Shown here: in pieces, positions 1 to 5,690 of the stretch
Numbering within the stretch: the first letter of the stretch is position 1
How the letters are laid out: every line of letters begins with the position of its first letter
Source of the DNA: Erysipelothrix sp.
GTDB lineage: Bacteria; Bacillota_I; Bacilli_A; Erysipelotrichales; Erysipelotrichaceae
NCBI GenBank assembly: GCA_012512495.1
Contig: JAAZEC010000179.1
Span: forward strand, 1-5,690
Length of the DNA: 5,690 nt
Direction: 5' to 3'
Position numbers and translations under genes: made by a program
Notes under the pieces: model-generated
The model's input: the letters and a program-made list of their open reading frames with translations, nothing else
Databases searched by the model: none
Told to the model about the DNA's origin: nothing

Positions 1-1506
1 AAGGCTCGTGTGGTGATGGTAAACAAAGTTGAGATCACGCACATAACGCAAGAGTGATTGGTGCATCGGATACCTCAACAGATTCCATTCCAGAGCTTTC
101 TTTTCATCCCATTCATCCATGACGCCAAGTTCATTACCCATGAAATTGAGCTTCTTCCCTGGATGAGCCATCATGTAACCAAAGAGGTTACGAGCCTGGG
201 AGAACTTCTGTTCATAACTTCCCCAAAACTTATTAATTAGAGATTTCTTGAGATGCACCACCTCATCATGACTCAGCGGCAACAGAAAACGTTCCGTGTT
301 GAAGTAAGCCATACTGAAGGTTAACATATGGTGATTATGAGGGTGTTTACGATAGATAGGGTCTAGCGCATAATAGCGTAGAGTATCATTCATCCACCCT
401 AAATCCCACTTGTAGTCATAACCAAGACCCATGTGGAAGGTAGGACTTGTGACACCATGGAAATCACTGGAATCCTCAGCTATCAACATCACATCGGGAT
501 ACCGCTCACTCATGTAGTAGTTTGAACGGCGAATAAATGCCAAGGCACCTTCATTATGTCCTCGGTATTTATCCCCACCCCAATACAACATGTTCTTCAC
601 AGCATCAAAACGCAGTCCATCAAAATGGTACGTTTCAACCCAGAAGTTAAAGGAAGACATCAAGAAGCTTCTCACTTCTTCCTTCCATAAGTTGAAGTTA
701 AGTGTATCCCACTCATTATGAGCATCCTCATGCTTTGGATACTCGTAAAGCGGAGCACCATCGAATTCACGAAGCCCATTCTCATCCTTAACGAAATGAG
801 TCGGAACTACATCCAGTATGACCCCAATCTCCCTGGCATGACAACGATCAATAAAACGCATAAACTCCTTCGGAGTTCCATAGCGAGAAGTGATGGAGAA
901 GAAGCCAGTAACCTGATAGCCCCACGAGCCATCAAAAGGGTGCTCAACCAGTGGCATCAGTTCAATATGGGTAAATCCATTATCCTTCACATAAGGTATG
1001 AGCTCATCAGCCAGTTCATCCAACGTTAGCCATTCATCATTCTTCTTACGCCACGAACCTAGATGGACCTCATAGATATGCATCGGTTTATCAAAGTTTT
1101 TCGTACGCTTCTTGAGATACTCAGCATCCTGCCAGTGATAATTATTAAGGTCAACCGCGATGGAAGATAATTTCGGACGCTTCTCCTGATAGAAACCATA
1201 GGGATCGCTTTTTTCCGTCCAGACACCATAACTGGACTCAACCCGATACTTATAGAGTGTCCACTCCCCTAGATGAGGCACAAACAACGAAAAGATTCCC
1301 TTATCATTAACGGGCAACAAAAACGAATACTCTCCATTCCAGTCATTGAAAGGACCCACAACCTGCACATTCTTCGCACGGGGAGCCCAGACCGTAAAAC
1401 GAATCCCATCCACCCCATTCTCGTTAGTCAGGTGAGCACCAAAAAGGTGGTGAGCATCAATAGTATGACCCTGATGGAAAGCTTCAATAAGCTCATGATT
1501 CAACAT
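1..1506 (-). CDS. glgB: 1,4-alpha-glucan (glycogen) branching enzyme, GH13 family, C-terminus cut by window edge
   Basis: The enzyme cuts alpha-1,4 glucan chains and reattaches the piece through an alpha-1,6 bond, making branches in glycogen in the cytoplasm. The open frame runs 502 codons from the ATG at 1504-1506 to the left edge without a stop; relatives of this short type are roughly 620-670 residues, so the C-terminal beta-domain is mostly missing. An N-terminal CBM48-like domain covers about residues 20-110 (FTVWAPRAKNVQVVG, then a YKYRV strand), followed by EVHLGSW near 146-152 that opens the GH13 barrel. Expected catalytic residues are present: Asp232 and His237 (DVVPTH), Arg299 and nucleophile Asp301 (DGLRFDAV), acid/base Glu344 (LIAEDSSDF), and His413-Asp414 (LSHDEVVH). 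Two neighbours differ from the Escherichia coli enzyme: AED instead of AEE, and HLKKS instead of HGKKS. The gene starts 14 bases after pgcA, so the two are almost certainly co-transcribed. Identity is very secure; only the missing end is unseen. Confidence 0.96.
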   Translation of the reverse strand, partial: MLNHELIEAFHQGHTIDAHHLFGAHLTNENGVDGIRFTVWAPRAKNVQVVGPFNDWNGEYSFLLPVNDKGIFSLFVPHLGEWTLYKYRVESSYGVWTEKSDPYGFYQEKRPKLSSIAVDLNNYHWQDAEYLKKRTKNFDKPMHIYEVHLGSWRKKNDEWLTLDELADELIPYVKDNGFTHIELMPLVEHPFDGSWGYQVTGFFSITSRYGTPKEFMRFIDRCHAREIGVILDVVPTHFVKDENGLREFDGAPLYEYPKHEDAHNEWDTLNFNLWKEEVRSFLMSSFNFWVETYHFDGLRFDAVKNMLYWGGDKYRGHNEGALAFIRRSNYYMSERYPDVMLIAEDSSDFHGVTSPTFHMGLGYDYKWDLGWMNDTLRYYALDPIYRKHPHNHHMLTFSMAYFNTERFLLPLSHDEVVHLKKSLINKFWGSYEQKFSQARNLFGYMMAHPGKKLNFMGNELGVMDEWDEKKALEWNLLRYPMHQSLLRYVRDLNFVYHHHTSL

Positions 1507-1513
1507 AGACAAG

Positions 1514-1519
1514 CTCCTT
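1514..1519 (-). promoter_or_regulatory. Ribosome binding site of glgB
   Basis: AAGGAG on the minus strand lies 7 bases before the glgB ATG and starts just after the pgcA stop codon. It fixes the glgB start, and together with the 14-base gap it suggests ribosomes pass directly from pgcA to glgB. Confidence 0.85.
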
Positions 1520-1520
1520 A

Positions 1521-3200
1521 TTATGATTTCTCAATGATAGACTTGATAGTTTCTTGATAGTAATTAAGCTTTTGATTCGCTTCTTCCTTGGTATTAGCTC
1601 TAATACAGTAATAGAACTTACACTTGGGCTCGGTCCCCGAAGGCCTGATGGCAATCCACGAACCATCCACTAAGCCAAACTTCAACACATTCTCAGCCGG
1701 ATAAGGCATGTTGAATGAGCGCTCATCCTCATAACGTTTCTGAGCCAAAAAGTCCTCAAAGTAAACGACATCCGTTTTCGCAAGCTGTTCAGGACGAAGA
1801 TTTCTAAAAACAGACATGATACGAGCCAACTCTTCTGAACCGGAACTACCAGCAAGCACTAGCGAATCCTGAGTTTCAACGTAATAGCCAATCTCGCTAT
1901 AAACCTCATTCATGACATCCACCAGTGTCTTACCCTGTTGTTGATAATAGACCGCAGCTTCCGCAACCATCAAGCACGCCTGTAAGGCATCCTTATCCCT
2001 CACGAAAGGTTTAATTAAATAGCCATAAGATTCTTCATAACCAAAGAGGTAAGTCTGATCCTTCCCTTGGTCAATACCCGCTACCTTGGTACCAATGTAC
2101 TTGAAACCAGTCAGCGTCTTCTCGGTCTTAACACCATATTTCCGTGCTAACATTTCCCCCGTATCCGAGGTAACCACCGTGTTAAACACCACACCATTCT
2201 CAGGCAAACGATTCTGTTCCTTCAAGGTACTCAAGATATATTCCAAAAGCACAACGCCACCTTGGTTACCCGAAAGGTAATGGTATTCACCATCATGTTT
2301 AACAACAATACCCATCCGGTCGGCATCGGGATCGGTACTCAGTATCAAATCCGCATCAACTTCCTTAGCCACCACAATCGCTTCCTCATATGAGGCGTGT
2401 TCCTCAGGATTAGGTGTCAAGGTGTTCGGGAAATCCGGATCGGGACTCAACTGGGAACCCACCAAATTAACACGATAGTCCAGTTCAGTGAAGATTTGAC
2501 TCATCAGTGGATAGGCCGTGCCATGTTGCGGAGTGAAAACGATCTTGAGCTGGGATTTGTTCAAATCCGGACGCAACTGAATCGACTTCACTGCTTCCTT
2601 ATAACGTTCATCAATCTCCTCATTGATCCAATGAATCATTGAAGGATTACCAACCGGTTTCAAGATGTCGAGCTCACTCTCCACCTCACTAATTAATTCA
2701 ATGACTTTCTCCACCTTCTCAGGCACTAATTGACAGCCAGTTTCGTCATAGACCTTATAGCCGTTATATTCTTTAGGATTGTGGGAAGCCGTAATGACAA
2801 TACCACCGGTACAATTCAGTTCTCGCACCGTAAAGGACAGCTCCGGTGTCGGACGCAAACTGTCAAAAACAAAGACCTCTATCCCTAAATCAGAGAGCTG
2901 GTTCGCACAGAGCGTCGCAAACTCCTTCGACATATGCCGGTTATCATAAGCGATGGCAACCTTGGGATGAGTCGGATTGATTGTCTTTAGATACTTACCA
3001 TAGCCAAGGTTTGCCTTGCCCACGGTATAAATATTCATTCGATTGGGTCCCGCTCCAAGCAGGCCTCTCATGCCGGCGGTACCAAAAGCGATGTCTGTAT
3101 AGAAGGCATCCTCCTTTTGGGCATCGCTATAGGACAATAATTGCTCTTTGAGTACTGGATCTAGATTATCGTGTCCATACCATAAATCTACCTTGTTCAT
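1521..3200 (-). CDS. pgcA: Alpha-phosphoglucomutase (PgcA-type, alpha-D-phosphohexomutase superfamily)
   Basis: This cytoplasmic enzyme interconverts glucose 6-phosphate and glucose 1-phosphate through a phosphoserine and a glucose 1,6-bisphosphate intermediate. It connects sugar uptake with glycogen and cell-envelope sugar synthesis. The 559 residues are close to the length of Bacillus PgcA (about 580). All four family signatures are visible: FGTAGMRG near 39-46, the phosphoserine loop TASHNP with Ser139, the metal loop DPDADR at 290-295 with Asp290, Asp292 and Asp294, the sugar-specificity loop GYEESYG at 387-393, and the phosphate-binding loop RPSGTEPK at 519-526. The GYEESYG form and the FGTAGMRG start fit the PgcA/PGM2-like subfamily better than GlmM or ManB; some activity on mannose phosphates cannot be excluded. 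The ATG has a perfect AGGAGG site 5 bases upstream. It is the first gene of a pgcA-glgB operon with its own likely promoter after the ptsH terminator. Confidence 0.95.
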   Translation of the reverse strand: MNKVDLWYGHDNLDPVLKEQLLSYSDAQKEDAFYTDIAFGTAGMRGLLGAGPNRMNIYTVGKANLGYGKYLKTINPTHPKVAIAYDNRHMSKEFATLCANQLSDLGIEVFVFDSLRPTPELSFTVRELNCTGGIVITASHNPKEYNGYKVYDETGCQLVPEKVEKVIELISEVESELDILKPVGNPSMIHWINEEIDERYKEAVKSIQLRPDLNKSQLKIVFTPQHGTAYPLMSQIFTELDYRVNLVGSQLSPDPDFPNTLTPNPEEHASYEEAIVVAKEVDADLILSTDPDADRMGIVVKHDGEYHYLSGNQGGVVLLEYILSTLKEQNRLPENGVVFNTVVTSDTGEMLARKYGVKTEKTLTGFKYIGTKVAGIDQGKDQTYLFGYEESYGYLIKPFVRDKDALQACLMVAEAAVYYQQQGKTLVDVMNEVYSEIGYYVETQDSLVLAGSSGSEELARIMSVFRNLRPEQLAKTDVVYFEDFLAQKRYEDERSFNMPYPAENVLKFGLVDGSWIAIRPSGTEPKCKFYYCIRANTKEEANQKLNYYQETIKSIIEKS

Positions 3201-3205
3201 AATTT

Positions 3206-3211
3206 CCTCCT
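3206..3211 (-). promoter_or_regulatory. Ribosome binding site of pgcA
   Basis: A consensus AGGAGG on the minus strand sits 5 bases before the pgcA ATG, supporting that start and suggesting efficient translation. Confidence 0.85.
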
Positions 3212-3264
3212 GAAACTAGCTATTAGATGATCCAAAGGTGAAAAGAATAGCATTTGTTTCTGTT

Positions 3265-3273
3265 ATTGTACCA
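3265..3273 (-). promoter_or_regulatory. Probable sigma-A promoter of pgcA-glgB (extended -10)
   Basis: On the minus strand TGG is followed directly by TACAAT, an extended -10 element (TGn plus a hexamer matching TATAAT at five of six bases). The matching -35 position, 17 bases further upstream, holds only TTTTTA, a poor match that falls in the U-tract of the ptsH terminator; extended -10 promoters tolerate weak -35 boxes. Transcription would start near 3258 and leave a leader of about 55 bases, with no riboswitch-like structure that I could see. No catabolite-response element was recognised. Confidence 0.5.
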
Positions 3274-3285
3274 TAGAAAGAAGGT

Positions 3286-3316
3286 AATAAAAAAGGTCAC
3301 TCGCTCAGAATGACCT
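3286..3316 (-). terminator. Intrinsic terminator of ptsH
   Basis: Reading the minus strand, AGGTCATTC and GAGTGACCT pair as a 9-base stem with one G-U pair around a 5-base loop (TGAGC), followed at once by TTTTTTATT. The hairpin begins 5 bases after the ptsH stop codon. There is no T-run on the other side, so it works only for leftward transcription. It marks ptsH as the end of its transcription unit. Confidence 0.88.
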
Positions 3317-3321
3317 CCATA

Positions 3322-3588
3322 TTAAGCAATAACTTTTTGTGTGCGAAGAACTTCTTCTATTGTATTAATTGCTTCTTCTTCGTCTTCGCCTTCAGTCGAG
3401 ATTGTTACTTCAGATTGAGTAGGGATACCCAATGACATAACACCCATGATCGACTTCATATTCACTGAGCGACCCTTAAATGTGATTTTTACTTCACTTT
3501 TAAATTTACTGGCTGCATTTACGGCAACTGTAGCTGGTCGTGCGTGAAGTCCAACTGGATCAACTACTAAGACTGTTTTTTCTTTCAT
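3322..3588 (-). CDS. ptsH: HPr, phosphocarrier protein of the sugar phosphotransferase system
   Basis: HPr accepts a phosphate from enzyme I (phosphoenolpyruvate-dependent) and passes it to the sugar-specific EIIA proteins in the cytoplasm. The 88-residue protein has the usual length. The active-site motif GLHARPAT places the phosphorylated histidine at His15, and NMKSIMGVMSLG places Ser46 where HPr kinase/phosphorylase acts in Firmicutes; P-Ser-HPr with CcpA is the known route to carbon catabolite repression there. I chose the ATG at 3586-3588 over the in-frame TTG one codon upstream, because it lies 7 bases from AAGGAGG and gives the canonical numbering of both His15 and Ser46. The gene seems monocistronic, with its own promoter upstream and a strong terminator just downstream. 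ptsI, normally the next gene in Firmicutes, is not there. Confidence 0.97.
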   Translation of the reverse strand: MKEKTVLVVDPVGLHARPATVAVNAASKFKSEVKITFKGRSVNMKSIMGVMSLGIPTQSEVTISTEGEDEEEAINTIEEVLRTQKVIA

Positions 3589-3595
3589 CAAGACT

Positions 3596-3602
3596 CCTCC
3601 TT
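3596..3602 (-). promoter_or_regulatory. Ribosome binding site of ptsH (decides the start codon)
   Basis: AAGGAGG on the minus strand is 7 bases from the ATG at 3586-3588 but only 4 bases from the in-frame TTG at 3589-3591. The spacing favours the ATG. The strong match fits an abundant protein such as HPr. Confidence 0.85.
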
Positions 3603-3612
3603 GGTATTCTAT

Positions 3613-3720
3613 TTCTACTTAATGATAACTTAATTTTTCTTATTTTACAATCTTTTACTTCAAATGACTTACTATTTCAATATTTATTATCACAAACCAG
3701 CATCGAATTGTTCTACTTAA
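3613..3720 (-). repeat. Pair of 10-base direct repeats in the rlmH-ptsH gap
   Basis: TTAAGTAGAA (minus strand) occurs at 3711-3720, two bases after the rlmH stop codon, and again at 3613-3622, touching the ptsH -10 box and likely start point. The copies are identical over 10 bases and 98 bases apart. They could be a regulatory pair, but the gap is AT-rich and chance is a fair explanation. Confidence 0.3.
3622..3650 (-). promoter_or_regulatory. Probable sigma-A promoter of ptsH
   Basis: On the minus strand TTGTAA (3645-3650, four of six bases of TTGACA) and TATCAT (3622-3627, five of six bases of TATAAT) are separated by exactly 17 bases of A-rich sequence. Transcription would begin near 3615, giving a short leader of about 27 bases before the start codon. 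The rest of the 3592-3722 gap is AT-rich, with further weaker box-like sequences (for example TTGAAA upstream), so the exact promoter is not certain. Confidence 0.5.
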
Positions 3721-3722
3721 AC

Positions 3723-4187
3723 TCACTTATGATACTCCTGATTGTGAATGATCTTAAAACTTCTATAAATCTGTTCCAAGAGTACCACCCTCGCTAGTAG
3801 GTGTGGCAGGGTCAACGCCGAGAGCTTCAACGTGAAATCCGCTCGCTTTTGGATGTCCACAGACACTCCCCAGGAACCACCAATAACGAAGACCATCTCA
3901 CGTGCTGACCACTGTTCAATCCTCTTCGAGAGAATCACCGAATCAATCATGTCACCCTTGAGATCCAAGAGCACCACAAAGTCACTATCGCTAATTCGCT
4001 TCATCAGGTTCTCGGTCTCTTCCCGTTGAATCGAAACAATGTTCGAGTTCTTCGAGGACGCTTCCTTGACCTCTATCAGTTCCAGTTTCATGAACCGATT
4101 GATACGACTCATATAATCATCCTGGAGTGAAGTCATGGCCTTATCCTTCATGGCTCCCACACAGAGCAGCTTAATCAATGTCACCAC
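3723..4187 (-). CDS. rlmH: RlmH, 23S rRNA pseudouridine-1915 N3-methyltransferase (SPOUT family)
   Basis: RlmH uses S-adenosylmethionine to methylate pseudouridine 1915 in helix 69 of 23S rRNA on the assembled 70S ribosome, and works as a homodimer. The 154 codons match the family length of about 155-159. Family marks are the N-terminal strand LIKLLCVGAMKDK, the strand FVVLLDLKG, the knot glycine loop FVIGGSWGVS near 100-109, LTLPHLLARVVLLEQIYRSF, and the near-invariant C-terminal YHK. The start is ambiguous: GTG at 4185-4187 (used here), GTG at 4182-4184, or TTG at 4176-4178. Only the TTG has a ribosome-binding-like GGTGG, 5 bases upstream, and would give an N-terminus (M-IKLLCVG) close to that of relatives. 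Any of them overlaps the end of walJ, so translation is probably coupled. No clear terminator follows. Confidence 0.94.
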   Translation of the reverse strand: MVTLIKLLCVGAMKDKAMTSLQDDYMSRINRFMKLELIEVKEASSKNSNIVSIQREETENLMKRISDSDFVVLLDLKGDMIDSVILSKRIEQWSAREMVFVIGGSWGVSVDIQKRADFTLKLSALTLPHLLARVVLLEQIYRSFKIIHNQEYHK

Positions 4188-4905
4188 CGCTAACTAAATC
4201 AAACGATGCCGCAACATCCAGCTTCCCCTGATAGCCATTCAGATAACTCTTAACGACCGACTTGGCTAATTCAGGTGTGTTAGCCTCCTGTGAAATATGG
4301 GCGAGCACAATGTGCTGGGTCCTACTGGAAACGACTTCGCTCAATAACTCCCCACAGGCTTCATTACTGAGGTGACCCGTATCGGAGAGGATCCGCTGCT
4401 TAGTCAGATACGGACGATTTGAGTTCATCAGGAGTTCACTGTCGAAATTGCTTTCAACGATATAATAATCGGCGTTTTTTAAGAGTTCGTAATCGTTCAC
4501 TTTCACATAACCGGTATCCGTAATGTAGACCAACTTCCTGTCTTGGCTCTCAATCACGTACCCGACGATGATATCCACATCATGGGATAGCTCTATGGGG
4601 GTGAGTGTTAGGTCATTGATCGTGAAATGTTGGTAGGGAACAATTTCAAAGGACCTTTCATAGGCATCGAAGGCGAATGGAGAATAGGTTGGAACCTGTG
4701 CGAAGTGCTTAATCTGTTGGATGTGATCCCCATGTGAGTGCGTTAAGAGCAGGGCAGAAAGATCGGTCCTTAGTAGGTTTAATTCATCAAAACGAGACGA
4801 CAAGTAACGCTTCGTGGTCCCGCAATCAATTAAAATCTTTGACTGCGACGTTTCAATTAACGTCGCATTCCCTGTAGAACCACTGGCTAAAATCGTAAAC
4901 TTCAT
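4171..4905 (-). CDS. walJ: WalJ/YycJ-type metallo-beta-lactamase-fold hydrolase
   Basis: This is a cytoplasmic two-metal hydrolase of the YycJ/WalJ/VicX family; relatives are reported as DNA exonuclease-like and linked to the WalRK cell-wall regulon, but the physiological substrate is not settled. The 244 residues begin with the family opening FTILASGSTGNATLIE. Metal ligands are visible in order: THSHGDH at 55-61 (His56, His58, Asp60, His61), His108 in ELSHD, Asp130 in ITDTG, and His203 in LAHIS. The family block VESNFD at 150-155 and RILSDTGHLSNE at 171-182 is also present. There is no signal peptide, which argues against a secreted beta-lactamase. The ATG is 15 bases after dnaB and has AAGGA 10 bases upstream, a slightly long spacing. 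It overlaps rlmH at its 3' end. The family's usual partners walR and walK are not adjacent in the visible sequence. Confidence 0.92.
   Translation of the reverse strand: MKFTILASGSTGNATLIETSQSKILIDCGTTKRYLSSRFDELNLLRTDLSALLLTHSHGDHIQQIKHFAQVPTYSPFAFDAYERSFEIVPYQHFTINDLTLTPIELSHDVDIIVGYVIESQDRKLVYITDTGYVKVNDYELLKNADYYIVESNFDSELLMNSNRPYLTKQRILSDTGHLSNEACGELLSEVVSSRTQHIVLAHISQEANTPELAKSVVKSYLNGYQGKLDVAASFDLVSGGDID
4181..4188 (-). promoter_or_regulatory. Possible ribosome binding site of rlmH inside the walJ end
   Basis: GGTGGTGA on the minus strand differs by one base from GGAGGTGA. It is formed by the last codons of walJ (Gly-Gly-Asp) and would serve the TTG at 4176-4178, not the two upstream GTG codons, which it overlaps. 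It argues for the shorter rlmH start, but the site is imperfect. Confidence 0.4.
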
Positions 4906-4915
4906 TCATTCAACA

Positions 4916-4920
4916 TCCTT
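4916..4920 (-). promoter_or_regulatory. Ribosome binding site of walJ
   Basis: AAGGA on the minus strand begins next to the dnaB stop codon and is 10 bases from the walJ ATG at 4903-4905. An ATG at 4907-4909 is closer but out of frame, so the in-frame start stands. Confidence 0.6.
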
Positions 4921-5690
4921 CTATTCAGAGCGCTTCGTTGATTCGAAGAACTTGTTAATATTTGATTGGAACTGTAGATTCACCGTTCCGGTAGCCCCGT
5001 TACGATGTTTGGAAATAAGAACTTCCACTGGCTCTACGATATTGGGCTGGGTTTGTTCCTCGCCATCCTTCGCCATGTTGTAGTATTCGGAGCGATAGAG
5101 GAACATGACAATATCCGCGTCTTGTTCCAGGGAACCGGACTCTCTCAAGTCGGAAAGGATTGGACGCTTGTTGTCGCGCTGTTCTACACGCCGTGATAAT
5201 TGGGACAGGGCAATGACAGGCACATCGAGCTCTCTAGCGAGACCCTTGAGCTGTCTAGAAATCAGAGAGACTTCCTGTTGACGGTTATCACTATGACCGG
5301 TGGAGCTAATCAATTGGATATAGTCAATGACGACCATACCCAAGGTGTGATCGGCCGCTAGTTTACGGCACTTGGAGAAGATCTCTGCCATTCGAATGGT
5401 CGCGGAATCGTCAATGAAGATCTTAGTCTGACGTAAGTCATTCGCCGCTTCATGCAGGGCATTCCAGTCATTGTTGCTCATATTACCCGTCCGTAAGTGG
5501 TCGCTCTTGACCATCGATTTGGCGGCTAACATTCTTTGAATCAGGTGTTCGGCCGGCATTTCGAGTGAAAACAGTGCGATTGCCTTCTTGGATAGGATAG
5601 CTGAGTTCATCGCAATATTGAGCGCAAAGGCGGTCTTACCCATGGAAGGACGTGCTGCGAGCAGTATCAAGTCACCCTTCTGAAGACCAT
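4921..5690 (-). CDS. dnaB: Replicative DNA helicase DnaB (DnaC in Bacillus naming), C-terminal ATPase half
   Basis: DnaB is the hexameric ATP-driven helicase that unwinds the chromosome at the replication fork and recruits primase. About 255 residues of a protein that is usually near 450 are visible; the N-terminal primase-binding domain and linker lie beyond the right edge. Counting from the first whole codon at 5686-5688, the RecA-like domain shows Walker A ARPSMGKT with Lys18, the catalytic Glu43 in FSLEMP, Walker B VVIDYIQL with Asp122, the DNA-binding region SRQLKGLARELDVPVIALSQL, the conserved block LSDLRESGSLEQDADIVMFLYR, and KHRNGATG with the arginine finger near 229. A TTG at 5668-5670 is internal, not a start, since the family sequence GLQKGDLI continues upstream of it. 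There is no intein at the Walker A insertion site. It heads the visible dnaB-walJ-rlmH unit. Confidence 0.97.
   Translation of the reverse strand, partial: GLQKGDLILLAARPSMGKTAFALNIAMNSAILSKKAIALFSLEMPAEHLIQRMLAAKSMVKSDHLRTGNMSNNDWNALHEAANDLRQTKIFIDDSATIRMAEIFSKCRKLAADHTLGMVVIDYIQLISSTGHSDNRQQEVSLISRQLKGLARELDVPVIALSQLSRRVEQRDNKRPILSDLRESGSLEQDADIVMFLYRSEYYNMAKDGEEQTQPNIVEPVEVLISKHRNGATGTVNLQFQSNINKFFESTKRSE

Noticed and set aside
58..1557. Open frames on the plus strand at 58-240, 718-1029 and 1273-1557, and a minus-strand frame at 1059-1241
   Set aside because: They lie opposite to, or out of frame with, the unmistakable glgB frame (and the end of pgcA), and their translations resemble no family.
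3322..3588. Crh (catabolite repression HPr), which lacks PTS transfer
   Set aside because: Crh lacks the active-site histidine; here GLHARPA with His15 is intact.
3650..3722. Intrinsic terminator after rlmH
   Set aside because: No GC-containing stem followed by a T-run was found on the minus strand; only weak AT pairing is present.
3592..3722. Riboswitch, tRNA or small RNA in the AT-rich gap
   Set aside because: No tRNA-like arms, conserved aptamer boxes or stable hairpins are visible; promoter-like boxes explain the region well enough.
4171..4905. A beta-lactamase or antibiotic resistance gene
   Set aside because: The metal motif is shared by the whole fold. There is no signal peptide, and ASGSTGNA, VESNFD and DTGHLSNE mark the housekeeping YycJ/WalJ family.
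2086..5196. Plus-strand open frames at 2086-2280, 2397-2642, 3540-3797, 3832-4029, 4814-5083 and 5005-5196
   Set aside because: Each is antisense to a well-supported gene or straddles an intergenic gap, without a convincing ribosome binding site or recognisable domain.
5668..5670. TTG as the start of a short helicase-like protein
   Set aside because: The frame stays open to the window edge and the upstream codons give GLQKGD, the normal DnaB sequence before Walker A, so this is an internal codon of a gene cut by the window.
1..5690. CRISPR array, insertion sequence or other mobile element
   Set aside because: No regularly spaced repeats, terminal inverted repeats, transposase or integrase coding was seen; the genes are core metabolism and housekeeping, all on one strand.

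Overview
All six genes in this window lie on the minus strand, so the window reads from right to left. Both edge genes are cut: the right edge falls inside a replicative helicase gene and the left edge inside a glycogen branching enzyme gene. The organism is most likely a Bacillota (Firmicutes) member of fairly low G+C. Support comes from strong AGGAGG-type ribosome binding sites, an HPr protein with both His15 and the regulatory Ser46 expected where an HPr kinase exists, a WalJ/YycJ-type metallo-hydrolase, an RlmH methyltransferase, a PgcA-type phosphoglucomutase and a short (single N-terminal domain) GlgB. TGA is used as a stop codon, so the standard bacterial code applies. The compact order dnaB-walJ-rlmH suggests a lineage such as Erysipelotrichia, but that is only an impression from gene order.

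Right part (about 3723-5690), informational and housekeeping: the C-terminal RecA-like half of DnaB, then a WalJ/YycJ metallo-beta-lactamase-fold protein 15 bases downstream, then rlmH, whose start overlaps the end of walJ. These three genes look like one translationally linked transcription unit. The genes of the WalRK two-component system, which usually accompany walJ, are not between dnaB and walJ.

Middle (3592-3722): an AT-rich intergenic stretch of about 130 bases. It carries a plausible sigma-A promoter for ptsH and a 10-base direct repeat. I saw no convincing terminator for rlmH.

Left part (1-3588), sugar and carbon storage: ptsH (HPr, the phosphocarrier of the sugar phosphotransferase system) stands alone and ends in a clear intrinsic terminator. 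ptsI, its usual partner, does not follow it. Next comes a promoter with an extended -10 element, then pgcA (alpha-phosphoglucomutase), then glgB (1,4-alpha-glucan branching enzyme) 14 bases later. Functionally, PTS uptake gives glucose 6-phosphate, PgcA interconverts glucose 6-phosphate and glucose 1-phosphate, and GlgB acts on the glucan polymer made from the latter. The pgcA-glgB pair may continue into other glycogen genes beyond the left edge.

I found no mobile element, CRISPR array, tRNA or rRNA, and nothing that amounts to a new system. The points worth a second look are modest: an unlinked ptsH, active-site-neighbour substitutions in GlgB, an overlapping non-ATG start for rlmH, and a terminator packed against the next promoter.
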